A stretch of 59,485 nt of DNA from Streptococcus oralis. GTDB taxonomy: Bacteria; Bacillota; Bacilli; Lactobacillales; Streptococcaceae. Below the pieces are notes generated by a model, which was not told the DNA's origin, ran no database searches, and saw nothing but the letters and a program-made list of their open reading frames with translations. This document shows, in pieces, positions 1-9,360 of the stretch. The position numbers were made by a program, and so were the translations under genes. Position 1 is the first letter of the stretch; every line of letters starts with the position of its first letter. Where the stretch lies: contig NZ_RJPK01000006.1 of assembly GCF_003943415.1 (NCBI RefSeq), forward strand, positions 251 through 59,735, read 5' to 3'.

Positions 1-7
1 TGACCTA

Positions 8-43
8 TGTCAACACTTTTTTGAAACTTTTTTGAACTTTTTT
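8..43 (-). promoter_or_regulatory. Phased A-tracts and -35 box of a truncated promoter
   Basis: On the minus strand three runs of six A (complements of 38-43, 28-33 and 17-22) repeat every 10-11 bp and are followed by a perfect TTGACA (complement of 8-13). Phased A-tracts upstream of a consensus -35 are the layout of an UP-element-boosted promoter, as at rRNA or tRNA operons. The -10 box would lie outside the window, so the target gene is not visible. Confidence 0.45.
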
Positions 44-71
44 CATCAAGTGTTCCATCCGCAACATACCA

Positions 72-143
72 TAGTCCGTACGGGATTCGAACCCGTGTTA
101 CCGCCGTGAAAAGGCGGTGTCTTAACCCCTTGACCAACGGACC
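72..143 (-). tRNA. tRNA-Glu (anticodon TTC)
   Basis: A 72-nt cloverleaf can be folded on the minus strand: acceptor GGTCCGT pairs with ACGGACT (one G-U), the anticodon stem CCGCC/GGCGG holds a TTTTCAC loop with anticodon TTC, and the T-arm is GGGTTCGAATCCC-like. No CCA is encoded. It lies downstream of gltX, whose product charges this tRNA. Confidence 0.95.
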
Positions 144-233
144 TGAGCTTTTCAACTCTTTCTATTATACCTACTTTTTTTCCTTTGTCAAGATCTTTTT
201 TAATCTCCTATACAAATTTTTCTATGATAACAG

Positions 234-256
234 AAAAGAGCCAGTTAAACTGACTC
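234..256 (-). terminator. Rho-independent terminator of the gltX-deaminase operon
   Basis: A 9-bp stem (GAGTCAGTT / AACTGGCTC, one G-U) is followed on the minus strand by TTTTCT, directly after the stop codon of the deaminase gene. Confidence 0.75.
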
Positions 257-259
257 CTT

Positions 260-694
260 CTATTTATCTTGCCAATTAGTCGCACGTTCCTCTCCCCACC
301 AGTAAGGGATCAATTCGGCAACTTTGATTGTTTTTCTTGTTTCGTAGTTCATCATGAACTCTGCTTCTTTATTTTCAGCATTCAATTCTAAGAGAAATTC
401 TCTGCATGCGCCACAGGGCATACCTGATCCTTCGCCGTAGGGAGGTTTATCTCGAAAGGCGAGGATTTTCTTAACTTTAGTTTGTCCTGAAAATTGATAC
501 ATATTGAAGAGAGCCGCTCGTTCTGCACAGAGATGAAAAACGCCACAAGTGCCCTCTATACAAAATCCTGTGAATATTTGACCATCTTCTGCTTCTACCG
601 CAGCAACGACATGGTTAGCATAAACAAAGTCAGAAACTTCGTGGGGATTGTATAAGGTTCGTGCTTCTTCATACATCTTTTCCCAGATATCCAT
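260..694 (-). CDS. Cytidine/deoxycytidylate deaminase-family protein
   Basis: This 144-residue protein has the zinc signature of cytidine deaminases: C56-A57-E58 (in HLCAERAA) with the catalytic proton-shuttling Glu, and P93-C94-G-A-C97 supplying two more zinc ligands. The size fits small tetrameric CDA or blasticidin-S-deaminase-like enzymes. It lies 12 nt after gltX on the same strand and shares its terminator, so the two are probably co-transcribed; a weak GAAGAA serves as ribosome binding site. The true substrate is not evident. A free nucleoside such as cytidine is possible, but the C-terminal half does not look like housekeeping Cdd. Confidence 0.85.
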   Translation of the reverse strand: MDIWEKMYEEARTLYNPHEVSDFVYANHVVAAVEAEDGQIFTGFCIEGTCGVFHLCAERAALFNMYQFSGQTKVKKILAFRDKPPYGEGSGMPCGACREFLLELNAENKEAEFMMNYETRKTIKVAELIPYWWGEERATNWQDK

Positions 695-706
695 TGGCAG
701 TTCTTC

Positions 707-2167
707 TTATTTAGAAATCTCTTTGAGCATGTTTTCGATATGCTGAATTGACTTTTCACGTCCGAGCAAGAAAATGGTGTCTGGCAATTCTGGTCCATGC
801 ATTTCACCTGATACAGCAATTCGAATAGGCATGAAGAGATTTTTCCCTTTAATACCTGTTTCTTTTTGAACTGCTTTGATTTGTGGGAAGATGTTTTCTG
901 TCACAAATTCCTCATCTGTCATTGCTTCTAGTTTCGCTTTGAAGGCTTCTAGAACAACCGGAACAGTTTCTCCTGCCATGATTTCACGCTCAGCGTCTGT
1001 CAACTCTGGGAAATCTGAGAAGAAGAGGTCTGTCAGCGGAACAATCTCATCTACTGATTTCATTTGTGGCTTATAGAGTTCTACCAATTTTTCGGCCTTG
1101 TCAGTCAAGCGTTCTGCTTCTTCTAGGAATGGTTTTGCCATTTCAAAGATTGTCTCAAAATCTGCATTCTTTATGTATTCATTGCTCATCCAGTCCATCT
1201 TTTTCTGGTCAAAGGCAGCTGGAGACTTGCTGAGGCGGTTTTCATCAAAGAGCTCAATCAATTCTTGACGAGAGAAGATTTCATCTTCGCCACCAGGATT
1301 CCAACCAAGAAGAGCGATAAAGTTAAAGACTGCTTCTGGCAAATAGCCTTTTTTACGATAATCTTCGATAAATTGGAGGGTATTGGTATCGCGTTTAGAC
1401 AATTTTTTCCCAGTTTCAGAGTTGATGATTAAGGTCATGTGACCGAACTCTGGAGCTTCCCAACCAAGGGCTTCATAAACCATAAGCTGTTTTGGGGTGT
1501 TGGCAATGTGGTCATCTCCACGGATAACATGAGAAATCTGCATATCGTGGTCATCGATAACGACAGCAAAGTTGTAAGTTGGGTAACCATCTTTCTTTTG
1601 GATAACCCAATCACCACCGATATTGCCACCTTCAAATTCGATATCGCCTTTGACCATATCACGCCATTTGTAGATACCTGACTCATTAACAGCCAAACGA
1701 ACGGTTGGGACAATACCTGCCGCTTCACGCTCTGCGATGTAAGCCGCTTTTTCTTCTTGGCTCATACCAAGATATTCATTGATGTAACGTGGTGTTTCGC
1801 CAGCTGCTTCTTGACGTTCGCGCTCAGCTGCCAATTCTTCTTCTGTAACGTAAGATTTGTAGGCTTTTCCTTCAGCTAGCAATTGGTCGATGTATTTTTG
1901 ATAGAGTTCCAAACGCTCTGATTGGCGATAGTTTTCATGAGTTTCTGGACTTTCATCCCAATCCATTCCTAACCAACGAAGATTTTCAAGCTGTGAACGT
2001 TCACCATCCTCAACATGGCGTTTACGGTCAGTATCTTCGATACGAATGATAAAAGTTCCACCATGATGGCGTGCGTAAAGGTAGTTAAACAATGCAGTAC
2101 GGGCATTTCCGATGTGTAGTAGTCCTGTTGGACTTGGTGCGTAGCGTACGCGGATATCTTTTGACAT
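707..2167 (-). CDS. gltX: Glutamyl-tRNA synthetase
   Basis: The 486-residue class I synthetase attaches glutamate to tRNA-Glu; in Firmicutes it usually also charges tRNA-Gln, which is then amidated. The HIGH motif is seen as HIGN at residues 18-21 after PSPTG, and the KMSKS loop as KLSKR at 255-259. Length is normal for the family. The start has a good TAGGAG site and a canonical promoter 47-75 bp upstream. tRNA-Glu lies nearby in the same orientation. Confidence 0.97.
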   Translation of the reverse strand: MSKDIRVRYAPSPTGLLHIGNARTALFNYLYARHHGGTFIIRIEDTDRKRHVEDGERSQLENLRWLGMDWDESPETHENYRQSERLELYQKYIDQLLAEGKAYKSYVTEEELAAERERQEAAGETPRYINEYLGMSQEEKAAYIAEREAAGIVPTVRLAVNESGIYKWRDMVKGDIEFEGGNIGGDWVIQKKDGYPTYNFAVVIDDHDMQISHVIRGDDHIANTPKQLMVYEALGWEAPEFGHMTLIINSETGKKLSKRDTNTLQFIEDYRKKGYLPEAVFNFIALLGWNPGGEDEIFSRQELIELFDENRLSKSPAAFDQKKMDWMSNEYIKNADFETIFEMAKPFLEEAERLTDKAEKLVELYKPQMKSVDEIVPLTDLFFSDFPELTDAEREIMAGETVPVVLEAFKAKLEAMTDEEFVTENIFPQIKAVQKETGIKGKNLFMPIRIAVSGEMHGPELPDTIFLLGREKSIQHIENMLKEISK

Positions 2168-2213
2168 AGTTTCTCCTATAAAGTCTCTAGGCGTCTGCCT
2201 TTTTGCTTTCTAT

Positions 2214-2242
2214 ATTATATCACAAGTCTCGCCTGAGTCCAA
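2214..2242 (-). promoter_or_regulatory. Promoter of gltX
   Basis: On the minus strand TTGGAC (complement of 2237-2242), a 17-bp spacer and TATAAT (complement of 2214-2219) form a near-consensus sigma-A promoter. The expected start is about 40 nt before the gltX start codon. Confidence 0.75.
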
Positions 2243-2263
2243 TTTCTACGGATAAAGAGAGTA

Positions 2264-2288
2264 AAAAGAGTGGGCAAGCCACTCTTTT
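2264..2288 (-). terminator. Terminator after pgi
   Basis: A 10-bp perfect stem (AAAAGAGTGG / CCACTCTTTT) around a 5-nt loop lies just after the pgi stop codon. It has T-runs on both sides and could work in either direction. Confidence 0.8.
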
Positions 2289-2294
2289 CTTCTA

Positions 2295-3644
2295 TTATAG
2301 ACGTGCGTTAAGCTCTTTGCTCAATTCTTCAAATCCTGGTTTTCCAAGAAGGGCAAACATGTTGCGTTTGTATGCTTCAACACCTGGTTGGTCAAATGGG
2401 TTGATGGCATTCAAGTAACCTGAAAGGGCGATAGCCAATTCGAAGAAGTAGATAGTGTAGCCAAGAGTGAAGGCATCTTGCTCTGGAAGGGTCACGTACA
2501 TGTTTGGTACATCACCGTCAGTGTGGGCAAGAAGAACACCGTCAGTCGCTTTTTTGTTTACAAAGTCAACATCTTTTCCTTGAAGGTAACCAAGTCCATC
2601 AAGGTCTTCTTCCAAACTAGGAATGATCACGTTCTTACGTGGTTTGTCAACACGGACAACTGTTTCAAACATGATACGAGTTCCTTCTTGGATAAATTGA
2701 CCCAATGAGTGCAAGTCAGTTGAGAAGTTAGCTGAAGTTGGGTAGATCCCTTTTTGGTCTTTCCCTTCTGATTCACCAGCCAATTGTTTCCACCATTCTG
2801 AGAAGTATTGAAGTGATGGTTCGTAGTTTACCAAAATTTCAGTAGCGTAGCCTTTGCGGTAAAGGATGTTACGTACTGCTGCATATTGGTAAGCTTCATT
2901 TTCAGAAATCTTATCTGAAGTGTAGTCTTTACGAGCTGCGTTGGCACCTTCCATAAGGGCTTTGATATCAGCTCCTGACGCTGCGATTGGAAGCAAACCA
3001 ACTGCTGTCAATACTGAGAAACGTCCACCGATGTCGTCTGGAACTACAAATGTTTCCCAACCATTAGCATCTGCTTCAACCTTAACAGCACCTTTTTGGC
3101 GGTCAGTTGTAGCATAGATACGTTTGTTGGCTTCTTCTTGACCGTATTTCTTAACCAAGAGTTCTTTGAAGACACGGAAAGCGATGGCTGGTTCAGTTGT
3201 TGTACCTGATTTAGAAATCACGTTTACTGAGAAGTCTTTGTCAGCTACATACTCTACCAAGTCAGCAAGGTAAGTAGATGAAATTGAGTTTCCAGCGTAA
3301 AGGATTTGTGGCGCTTTGCGCTCTTCTTTTGTTTGCAAGTTTGCAAAGTGGTGGTTCAAGAAGTCGATGGCCGCTTTGGCACCAAGGTAAGATCCACCGA
3401 TACCGATAACAACCAAAACATCGCTATCTGACTTGATTTGCTCAGCAGCTTTCAAGATGCGGTCGAATTCTTCGCGGTCATAATTTTCAGGAAGGTCCAA
3501 CCAACCCAAAAAGTCGCTACCAGCACCAGTTCCTTTGCGGATCAATTCGTCTGCTGCTGTTACTTGTGCTTGCATGTATTCCACTTCATGTGGTGCAACA
3601 AATTTGTCTAAAACTTTTGAATAGTCAAATTTAATATGTGACAT
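2295..3644 (-). CDS. pgi: Glucose-6-phosphate isomerase
   Basis: A 449-residue enzyme interconverting glucose-6-phosphate and fructose-6-phosphate at the head of glycolysis. Phosphosugar-binding GIGGSYLGA, the sugar-isomerase stretch SKSGTTTEP and a C-terminal QEGTR loop are seen. I place the start at MSHIKF: GGAGG lies 6-7 nt upstream, whereas the 19 in-frame codons further upstream overlap the promoter. It is monocistronic between its own promoter and terminator. Confidence 0.97.
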   Translation of the reverse strand: MSHIKFDYSKVLDKFVAPHEVEYMQAQVTAADELIRKGTGAGSDFLGWLDLPENYDREEFDRILKAAEQIKSDSDVLVVIGIGGSYLGAKAAIDFLNHHFANLQTKEERKAPQILYAGNSISSTYLADLVEYVADKDFSVNVISKSGTTTEPAIAFRVFKELLVKKYGQEEANKRIYATTDRQKGAVKVEADANGWETFVVPDDIGGRFSVLTAVGLLPIAASGADIKALMEGANAARKDYTSDKISENEAYQYAAVRNILYRKGYATEILVNYEPSLQYFSEWWKQLAGESEGKDQKGIYPTSANFSTDLHSLGQFIQEGTRIMFETVVRVDKPRKNVIIPSLEEDLDGLGYLQGKDVDFVNKKATDGVLLAHTDGDVPNMYVTLPEQDAFTLGYTIYFFELAIALSGYLNAINPFDQPGVEAYKRNMFALLGKPGFEELSKELNARL

Positions 3645-3672
3645 GATATTCCTCCAATATTTCTTCTTTTCT

Positions 3673-3701
3673 ATCATAACGCTTACCTTCGATTTTTTCA
3701 A
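3673..3701 (-). promoter_or_regulatory. Promoter of pgi
   Basis: Minus strand: TTGAAA (complement of 3696-3701), 17-bp spacer, TATGAT (complement of 3673-3678), about 30 bp upstream of the chosen start codon. Confidence 0.7.
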
Positions 3702-3738
3702 GTTTTTTTATTGAATTTGCCCAATTTTTATCAGAATT

Positions 3739-3748
3739 CAAACGTTTG
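3739..3748. promoter_or_regulatory. LacI/CcpA-type palindrome upstream of pgi
   Basis: CAAACGTTTG is a perfect 10-bp palindrome with a central CG, continuing as GCG on one side. It has the same core as the operators in the mal control region at 33.4 and 33.8 kb. It lies about 40 bp upstream of the pgi -35 box, so it could be an activator or cre-like site; it may also be chance. Confidence 0.4.
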
Positions 3749-3812
3749 CGTAAAAATGCTAAAATACAAAAAATCTGAAAGGACGAATAAAAACGGCTAG
3801 ATATTCTAACCG

Positions 3813-4502
3813 TTACAATTCATTTAATAAATACTCAAAGAGTTCTAAATTGCCGTCTTCTTCATTGACCAAAAACTCTGGATGCCACTGCAAACCAATG
3901 ATACGATGCTCGTCTATAGACTCAATCGCTTCGATAGTCTGGTCTCTTGGATCAATAGCAGTTACACGGAAATTAGGTGCCAAATCTTTAATACTTTGTC
4001 GATGGACTGAGTTGACCTGACTTTCTTTGCCAAACAACTTAGCCACCACGCTTCCTTCTACCGTCTCAATAGAATGAGATGTTCCAAAAGGCAAGCCTTG
4101 CCAGTGACCTTCAATTTCTTGGTGGAGGGTGCCGCCAAAAGCAACATTGACCAGCTGAACCCCACGACAGATTGCCATAATTGGTTTATTCTGACGGAGC
4201 GCTTCTTTCAAGAGAGCTAGTTCAAACTCATCGCGTACAAGGTTGTAATCATCGCTCTCAATGGTCTTTTTTTCCCCATAAAACTGGGGATGGACGTTTT
4301 GCCCACCTGTCAAGATGAGTTTGTCGATCATTTCCACATAATCACGCACAACGGACTCATCACCAACAGGAATAACCAAAGGGAGACCTCCGACTTGACG
4401 AATGCTCTCTGCAAATTTACAGGATACAGACGAATGAATGTTTTTCCCTTCTGCATCTACAGGACATAGATTTGCAGCAACTCCTACAACCGTTCTAGCC
4501 AT
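3813..4502 (-). CDS. Class I glutamine amidotransferase-like hydrolase (peptidase C26 / PuuD-like)
   Basis: The 229-residue protein has the glutamine amidotransferase fold: nucleophile C112 in the elbow ICRGVQ, and H207 and E209 in LQWHPEF complete the triad. The LTGGQNVHP segment near residue 64 and overall length match the gamma-glutamyl-gamma-aminobutyrate hydrolase group. It stands alone without a synthetase partner domain, so it probably cleaves gamma-glutamyl amides. The exact substrate cannot be told. It lies between pgi and patB, as I recall for pneumococcus. Confidence 0.85.
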   Translation of the reverse strand: MARTVVGVAANLCPVDAEGKNIHSSVSCKFAESIRQVGGLPLVIPVGDESVVRDYVEMIDKLILTGGQNVHPQFYGEKKTIESDDYNLVRDEFELALLKEALRQNKPIMAICRGVQLVNVAFGGTLHQEIEGHWQGLPFGTSHSIETVEGSVVAKLFGKESQVNSVHRQSIKDLAPNFRVTAIDPRDQTIEAIESIDEHRIIGLQWHPEFLVNEEDGNLELFEYLLNEL

Positions 4503-4613
4503 GATGTGTCTCCTTTCGATTTTCTTGCAACAGTCTTATCTTATCACTCCAACCCTTTCCTGTCTAATATGTTTTTTTAAAGACCGTGATAAGTATTTTT
4601 TATGGATAAGAAA

Positions 4614-4636
4614 AAGCTGCCCAACGAGGGCAACTT
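4614..4636 (-). terminator. Terminator after patB
   Basis: A 9-bp stem (AAGTTGCCC / GGGCAGCTT, one G-U) with a 5-nt loop and trailing TTT lies immediately after the patB stop codon. Confidence 0.75.
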
Positions 4637-4641
4637 CTTTT

Positions 4642-6408
4642 TTATTCGAAGACAAATTGATTGTGATACAGTTCTGAGTAGAAACCGCCGAGTTTGAGCA
4701 ACTCGTGATGATTTCCACGTTCAATGACCTCTCCATCTTTGAGGACAATAATCTGATCGGCATTGAGGATGGTCTTGAGACGATGGGCAATGACAAAACT
4801 GGTTCGACCTGCTACTACTGCCTCCATGGCATGTTGAATCTTACTTTCTGTTACGGTATCGACATTGGAAGTCGCTTCATCTAAGATTAGGACTTGAGGA
4901 TCTGTCATCAAGGTCCGAGCGATGGAAATCAATTGTTTCTGCCCAGTCGAGAAGATATTTTGCTCATCATCAATAAGGGTATCATACTTATCAGGTAAGC
5001 TTTCGATGTAGTCATGAATATGAGTTGCCTTGGCAGCAGCTTCAACCATTTCCTGACTGGCATCTGGCACACCAAAGCGGATATTGTCCCGAATCGTTCC
5101 ACTAAACAAGACCGAATCCTGCAAGACAATCCCGACCTTGCTCCGCAGGCTGTCCAAGTCGTAGTCACGAATGTCTTTTCCATCAAAAGAAATGCTACCT
5201 CCATCCACATCGTAGAAACGATTGATGAGGTTCATGATGGTCGTTTTCCCTGAACCAGTCGGACCTACAACTGCTATCATCTGCCCCTTAGGAGCTGAAA
5301 TGCTAACATCTTTTAAAATCGGCTTGTCTGGCACATAAGAGAAATCAATGTGACTGATTTCAACACCTTCTCGCAATTCCGTAAAGGCTGGTGCATTTTG
5401 CGGGCGAATCTCTTCTTCTGCATCGAACATTTCTTGGATACGATCCGCTCCAGTAAAGGCCAACTGAAGACTTCCCCAACTCGCAGCCACCTGGATAATC
5501 GGCTGGTAGTACTGCTGAGAAAATTGGGTAAACATAACAATCAAACCTAGGGCTGTCGTTGTTTCGATACTTGGATCGTTCAGCAAGACAGCCGAACCTG
5601 CAAAAATGACGATAGCTGTGTTGACCAAACTCATCCCATTCATAACTGGAAAGAGGATGCCTGAGAACATTCTTCCCTTAAAGGTCGCCTTGCGTACGCG
5701 CTCATTTTGCTCCACAAAGCCTGCTACGATGTCGTCTTGAATTCCTTGTACGATAACAGCTTTCTGACCTGAAATACTTTCGTCCATGTAGGCATTGAGT
5801 TTCCCAACCTCTTTTTGCTGGAGATTGGTGTACTTGCGGGCCATTTTCACGATGAAAACCAACATGAGAAAGGCCACCGGGGTGCTGGCTACTGTTATCA
5901 GGGCTAGCGTCACATTTCTTGAAAACATGACAAAAATCAAACCGATGTAAAGAGCAATATTGCTCATAACCTGAACTAGGCTTTCATTGAAGGCTTGAAG
6001 GATGTTATCCAAGTCACTCGTGAAGCGAGAAAGGATGTCGCCATCCTGATGGCGGTCAAAGAAAGAAACCGTCAAACGAGAAAGTTTGCCAAAGAGACCC
6101 TTTCGCATCTCATTTGTCGACTCGGCAATCACACGGGTCATCAAGGTCATGTAAATCAAGCTAGACACCACCAAGACAAGGACAACCAGAGCTAGATTCA
6201 GCATCAGAGCTGACAAACTCTGCCAGGCTAGTTCGGAGGTTCCATTTTGATAAGCTAGAACTAGGTTAGCAAGCTCTGTTACTGCTTGACCTGAAAAAAC
6301 AGGGAAGAGGGCTTGGGCAATTGTCGCAATCGCAACCATCAGAATCACAATGACAAAGGAGAGCTTGTAAACTTTAAAATAATTCCAGAAAAATCGAACT
6401 GTTTTCAT
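4642..6408 (-). CDS. patB: Multidrug ABC exporter half-transporter PatB
   Basis: The 588-residue half-transporter has an N-terminal six-helix exporter domain (about 1-310) and a C-terminal ATPase. Seen: Walker A GPTGSGKT, a non-canonical signature FSTGQ in place of LSGGQ, and Walker B LILDEATS with the normal catalytic Glu. The start MKTVRFF is chosen for its AAGGAGG site; it lies 1 nt after the patA stop, implying translational coupling. In pneumococcus PatA-PatB is a heterodimeric exporter of fluoroquinolones and dyes. The motif asymmetry with PatA supports heterodimer use here. An in-frame extension upstream overlaps patA and is unlikely to be used. Confidence 0.93.
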   Translation of the reverse strand: MKTVRFFWNYFKVYKLSFVIVILMVAIATIAQALFPVFSGQAVTELANLVLAYQNGTSELAWQSLSALMLNLALVVLVLVVSSLIYMTLMTRVIAESTNEMRKGLFGKLSRLTVSFFDRHQDGDILSRFTSDLDNILQAFNESLVQVMSNIALYIGLIFVMFSRNVTLALITVASTPVAFLMLVFIVKMARKYTNLQQKEVGKLNAYMDESISGQKAVIVQGIQDDIVAGFVEQNERVRKATFKGRMFSGILFPVMNGMSLVNTAIVIFAGSAVLLNDPSIETTTALGLIVMFTQFSQQYYQPIIQVAASWGSLQLAFTGADRIQEMFDAEEEIRPQNAPAFTELREGVEISHIDFSYVPDKPILKDVSISAPKGQMIAVVGPTGSGKTTIMNLINRFYDVDGGSISFDGKDIRDYDLDSLRSKVGIVLQDSVLFSGTIRDNIRFGVPDASQEMVEAAAKATHIHDYIESLPDKYDTLIDDEQNIFSTGQKQLISIARTLMTDPQVLILDEATSNVDTVTESKIQHAMEAVVAGRTSFVIAHRLKTILNADQIIVLKDGEVIERGNHHELLKLGGFYSELYHNQFVFE

Positions 6409-6409
6409 T

Positions 6410-8116
6410 TTATTCCTCCTTTCCCTTTTGTGTTTCGTAGATTTCACGGTAGACGGCATTGCTAGCAACCAAGTCTGCATGCCTTCCCTCTCCAATCAAT
6501 CGCCCTTGGTCCAAGACCAAAATCTTGTCTGCATGGACGACTGAACTGATCTTTTGAGCGATGATAATGGTTGTCGTCCCTTTCAGGTCTTTGTTCAAAG
6601 CTTCCTGCACGAGTCTCTCTGACTTGGCATCCAAGGCCGAAGTCGAATCGTCAAAAATCAGGATACGGGGATTGCTGACAATCCCACGGGCAATCGACAT
6701 CCGTTGTTTTTGTCCACCAGAAAAGTTGGTGCCACGTTCTTCGACCTGACTCTCAAATTTGTTTTCCATGCGTCCGATAAATTCACTGGCTTGAGCAATC
6801 CGTGCCGCACGTTCCAGTTCGGACACACTGGCATTGCCTTTTCCTTGACGGAGATTATCTGCAATGGTACCACTAAAAAGAATAGCACGTTGCAAGACGA
6901 TGGAAACTGTTTTACGCAAGGTTCCTTCGCTGACATCTCGAATATCCTTGCCACCAATCTTGATCGAACCCTCCTGTGGGTCAAAAAGTCGTGGAATTAG
7001 CTGGGCAAGGGTGGACTTCCCTGCCCCAGTCGCTCCAACCACACCGATCATCTGACCTGGTGCAACTTCAAAACTTACATTCTTAAGCATGGGCTCTTCA
7101 TCGGTAGGATAAGTGAAGGTCACATTTTCAAAAGAGAGACTTCCTTCTAGATCCTCATCTGGAAGATCCTTAAAAGTCATCGCTGGCTCGGTATCTAGAA
7201 CCTCACGGATACGCATCATCGAAATCATAGCCCGACTGACAGAATTCCCTAAAAATCCAACCATGACGATTGTAAAGATAATCTGACTGAGATAGTTAAC
7301 AAAGGAAGCAATAGAACCAACGACTGACGGATCCGACTGAGCCATTCCCGCAACCAACCAGATGGAGAGGAAAACCGCTCCGTACCCAATGAGCATCATA
7401 AAAGGTTCCACTACTGAAAAGGCATAACCAATATAAATATTTTGTCCCAGAAGCTCATCTGAGACCTCAGTAAACTTGTCAAATTGCTCTTTTTCCTGCA
7501 CAAAGGATTTGACCACACGCACACCACGTAGATTTTCCTTGGCGATGGCATTAATTCGTTCAAGAAGGGTTTGAAACTTGGCAAAGCGCGGCCCCATCAT
7601 TCCCATCATGATACCTGTAAGCGCAAAAATCAGCACTACCATAAGGACAATTACCCACCAAAGCGAAGGCAGGGTGTGAACCGCTAAGATAAAGGAACCA
7701 ATAAAAAGCAAAGGGAGACGGAAAAGGATTTGGAAAACCATCATCACCATGTTCTGAATTTGGTTGATATCATTGGTCATACGAACAACCAGATTCCCAG
7801 CATTAAACCGCTCAATGTTGGCATAAGAAAAGGTTTGGATCTTACGAAAAGCATCTTCCCGAAGATCCGAAGATACTCCCTGAGCGATATAGGCTGCAAG
7901 AATAACATTGACACCACCTGCAACCAGACCCACGAGGGCTACTCCTATCAACCATGCCCCAATACTATAAATAGCCTCATGTCGGCCAGCCAGTAGAGCA
8001 TCTAAAACCTCCTGCAAATAGCGAGGTTGCAAGAGCGAGCTCGCAACCATCAAGCCTGTCATCACAAAGGATGCCAAGGCTTGCCATTTATAGGCTTTAA
8101 TTTTTTCAATCAGCAT
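6410..8116 (-). CDS. patA: Multidrug ABC exporter half-transporter PatA
   Basis: This 568-residue partner of PatB has six predicted membrane helices followed by an ATPase. Walker A is GATGAGKS and the signature FSGGQ is near canonical, but the residue after Walker B is Asp (LIFDDSTS) where the catalytic Glu is expected. Thus PatA Walker residues plus the PatB signature would form the degenerate ATP site, and PatB Walker plus PatA signature the hydrolytic one, the usual arrangement in heterodimeric exporters. The start has AGGAGG at good spacing. Expression is likely limited by the hairpin in the leader. Confidence 0.93.
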   Translation of the reverse strand: MLIEKIKAYKWQALASFVMTGLMVASSLLQPRYLQEVLDALLAGRHEAIYSIGAWLIGVALVGLVAGGVNVILAAYIAQGVSSDLREDAFRKIQTFSYANIERFNAGNLVVRMTNDINQIQNMVMMVFQILFRLPLLFIGSFILAVHTLPSLWWVIVLMVVLIFALTGIMMGMMGPRFAKFQTLLERINAIAKENLRGVRVVKSFVQEKEQFDKFTEVSDELLGQNIYIGYAFSVVEPFMMLIGYGAVFLSIWLVAGMAQSDPSVVGSIASFVNYLSQIIFTIVMVGFLGNSVSRAMISMMRIREVLDTEPAMTFKDLPDEDLEGSLSFENVTFTYPTDEEPMLKNVSFEVAPGQMIGVVGATGAGKSTLAQLIPRLFDPQEGSIKIGGKDIRDVSEGTLRKTVSIVLQRAILFSGTIADNLRQGKGNASVSELERAARIAQASEFIGRMENKFESQVEERGTNFSGGQKQRMSIARGIVSNPRILIFDDSTSALDAKSERLVQEALNKDLKGTTTIIIAQKISSVVHADKILVLDQGRLIGEGRHADLVASNAVYREIYETQKGKEE

Positions 8117-8137
8117 ACTTCCTCCTAATCAGATAGA

Positions 8138-8167
8138 CAAAAGGGAGTGACGAAATTCGCCAGCTCC
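8138..8167 (-). promoter_or_regulatory. Attenuator-like hairpin in the patAB leader
   Basis: In the roughly 70-nt leader of patA an imperfect stem forms between GGAGCTGGCGAA and TTTCGTCACTCC and is followed by CTTTTG on the minus strand. The shape is that of a weak intrinsic terminator between promoter and start codon. In pneumococcus, disruption of a leader attenuator at this position is reported to raise patAB expression. Confidence 0.6.
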
Positions 8168-8190
8168 TCTCATTCTTTCATGTTGATGCT

Positions 8191-8219
8191 ATTCTAGCAA
8201 AAAAGAGGAATCTTGTCAA
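8191..8219 (-). promoter_or_regulatory. Promoter of patAB
   Basis: Minus strand: perfect TTGACA (complement of 8214-8219), 17-bp spacer, TAGAAT (complement of 8191-8196). It is one of the strongest-looking promoters in the window, which makes a downstream attenuator plausible. Confidence 0.8.
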
Positions 8220-8322
8220 AGGCGTTTTCTTATTATAAATTAGTGCGCTTTCACTCGCAAGTAATGCATGAAAAGGCTTTTTATGGTAAAATGAAAAGAA
8301 GAACTCTTACAAGGAGGAGAAG

Positions 8323-9339
8323 ATGAAGAAACAAACCATCGCTGTCTTGGGTCCTGGTTCTTGGGGAACTGCCCTTTCGCAGGTCCTAAACGACAATGGA
8401 CACGAGGTTCGGATTTGGGGAAATATTCCTGACCAAATCGATGAAATCAATAGCCAACATACAAACAAACGCTACTTTAAAGACATCCTACTCGACGAAA
8501 ACATCAAGGCATACCATGACTTGGAAGAAACACTAAAGGATGTGGATGCTGTTTTATTTGTAGTCCCAACAAAAGTAACGAGACTGGTTGCCCAACAAGT
8601 AGCAAAGGTACTCAATCACAAGGTTGTCATCATGCATGCCTCCAAAGGCTTGGAACCAGATAGTCACAAACGCCTATCAACCATTCTGGAAGAGGAAATC
8701 CCAGCTGACCTTCGCAGTAAAGTCGTCGTTGTTTCAGGACCGAGCCATGCTGAGGAAACGATTGTACGGGATATTACCTTGATCACTGCAGCCTCTAAAG
8801 ATCTTGAAACTGCCCAGTACGTTCAAAATCTCTTTAGTAATCACTACTTCCGCCTCTATACCAATACGGATGTTATCGGGGTTGAAACCGCTGGTGCTCT
8901 TAAAAATATCATCGCAGTTGGCGCAGGTGCATTACATGGCCTAGGGTTTGGCGACAATGCCAAGGCAGCCATCATCGCCCGTGGCTTGGCAGAAATCACC
9001 CGTCTAGGTGTCGCTCTTGGAGCTAATCCTCTGACTTATAGCGGTCTTTCTGGAGTTGGTGATTTGATCGTAACGGGGACATCTGTCCACTCTCGTAACT
9101 GGAGGGCAGGTGACGCTCTCGGTCGTGGAGAATCCCTCGCAGACATCGAAGCCAACATGGGCATGGTCATTGAAGGAATTTCAACGACTCGAGCAGCTTA
9201 CGAACTGGCTCAGGAATTGGGTGTCTACATGCCAATCACACAAGCCATTTATCGAGTTATCTATGAAGGTGTCAATATCAAAGAAGCAATCAACGGCATC
9301 ATGAACAACGAATTTAAAGCAGAAAACGAATGGTCTTAG
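8323..9339 (+). CDS. gpsA: Glycerol-3-phosphate dehydrogenase [NAD(P)+]
   Basis: The 338-residue cytosolic enzyme reduces dihydroxyacetone phosphate to sn-glycerol-3-phosphate, the backbone of phospholipids and lipoteichoic acid. The N-terminal Rossmann motif GPGSWGTAL (residues about 10-18), a central [15 protein letters not shown] segment with the catalytic Lys, and a GFGDNAKAA stretch are seen. The start has AAGGAGGAG at 7-8 nt. A 21-nt gap to galU on the same strand indicates one operon. Confidence 0.96.
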   Translation: MKKQTIAVLGPGSWGTALSQVLNDNGHEVRIWGNIPDQIDEINSQHTNKRYFKDILLDENIKAYHDLEETLKDVDAVLFVVPTKVTRLVAQQVAKVLNHKVVIMHASKGLEPDSHKRLSTILEEEIPADLRSKVVVVSGPSHAEETIVRDITLITAASKDLETAQYVQNLFSNHYFRLYTNTDVIGVETAGALKNIIAVGAGALHGLGFGDNAKAAIIARGLAEITRLGVALGANPLTYSGLSGVGDLIVTGTSVHSRNWRAGDALGRGESLADIEANMGMVIEGISTTRAAYELAQELGVYMPITQAIYRVIYEGVNIKEAINGIMNNEFKAENEWS

Positions 9340-9360
9340 ACCCTTATAGAAAGGAACATT

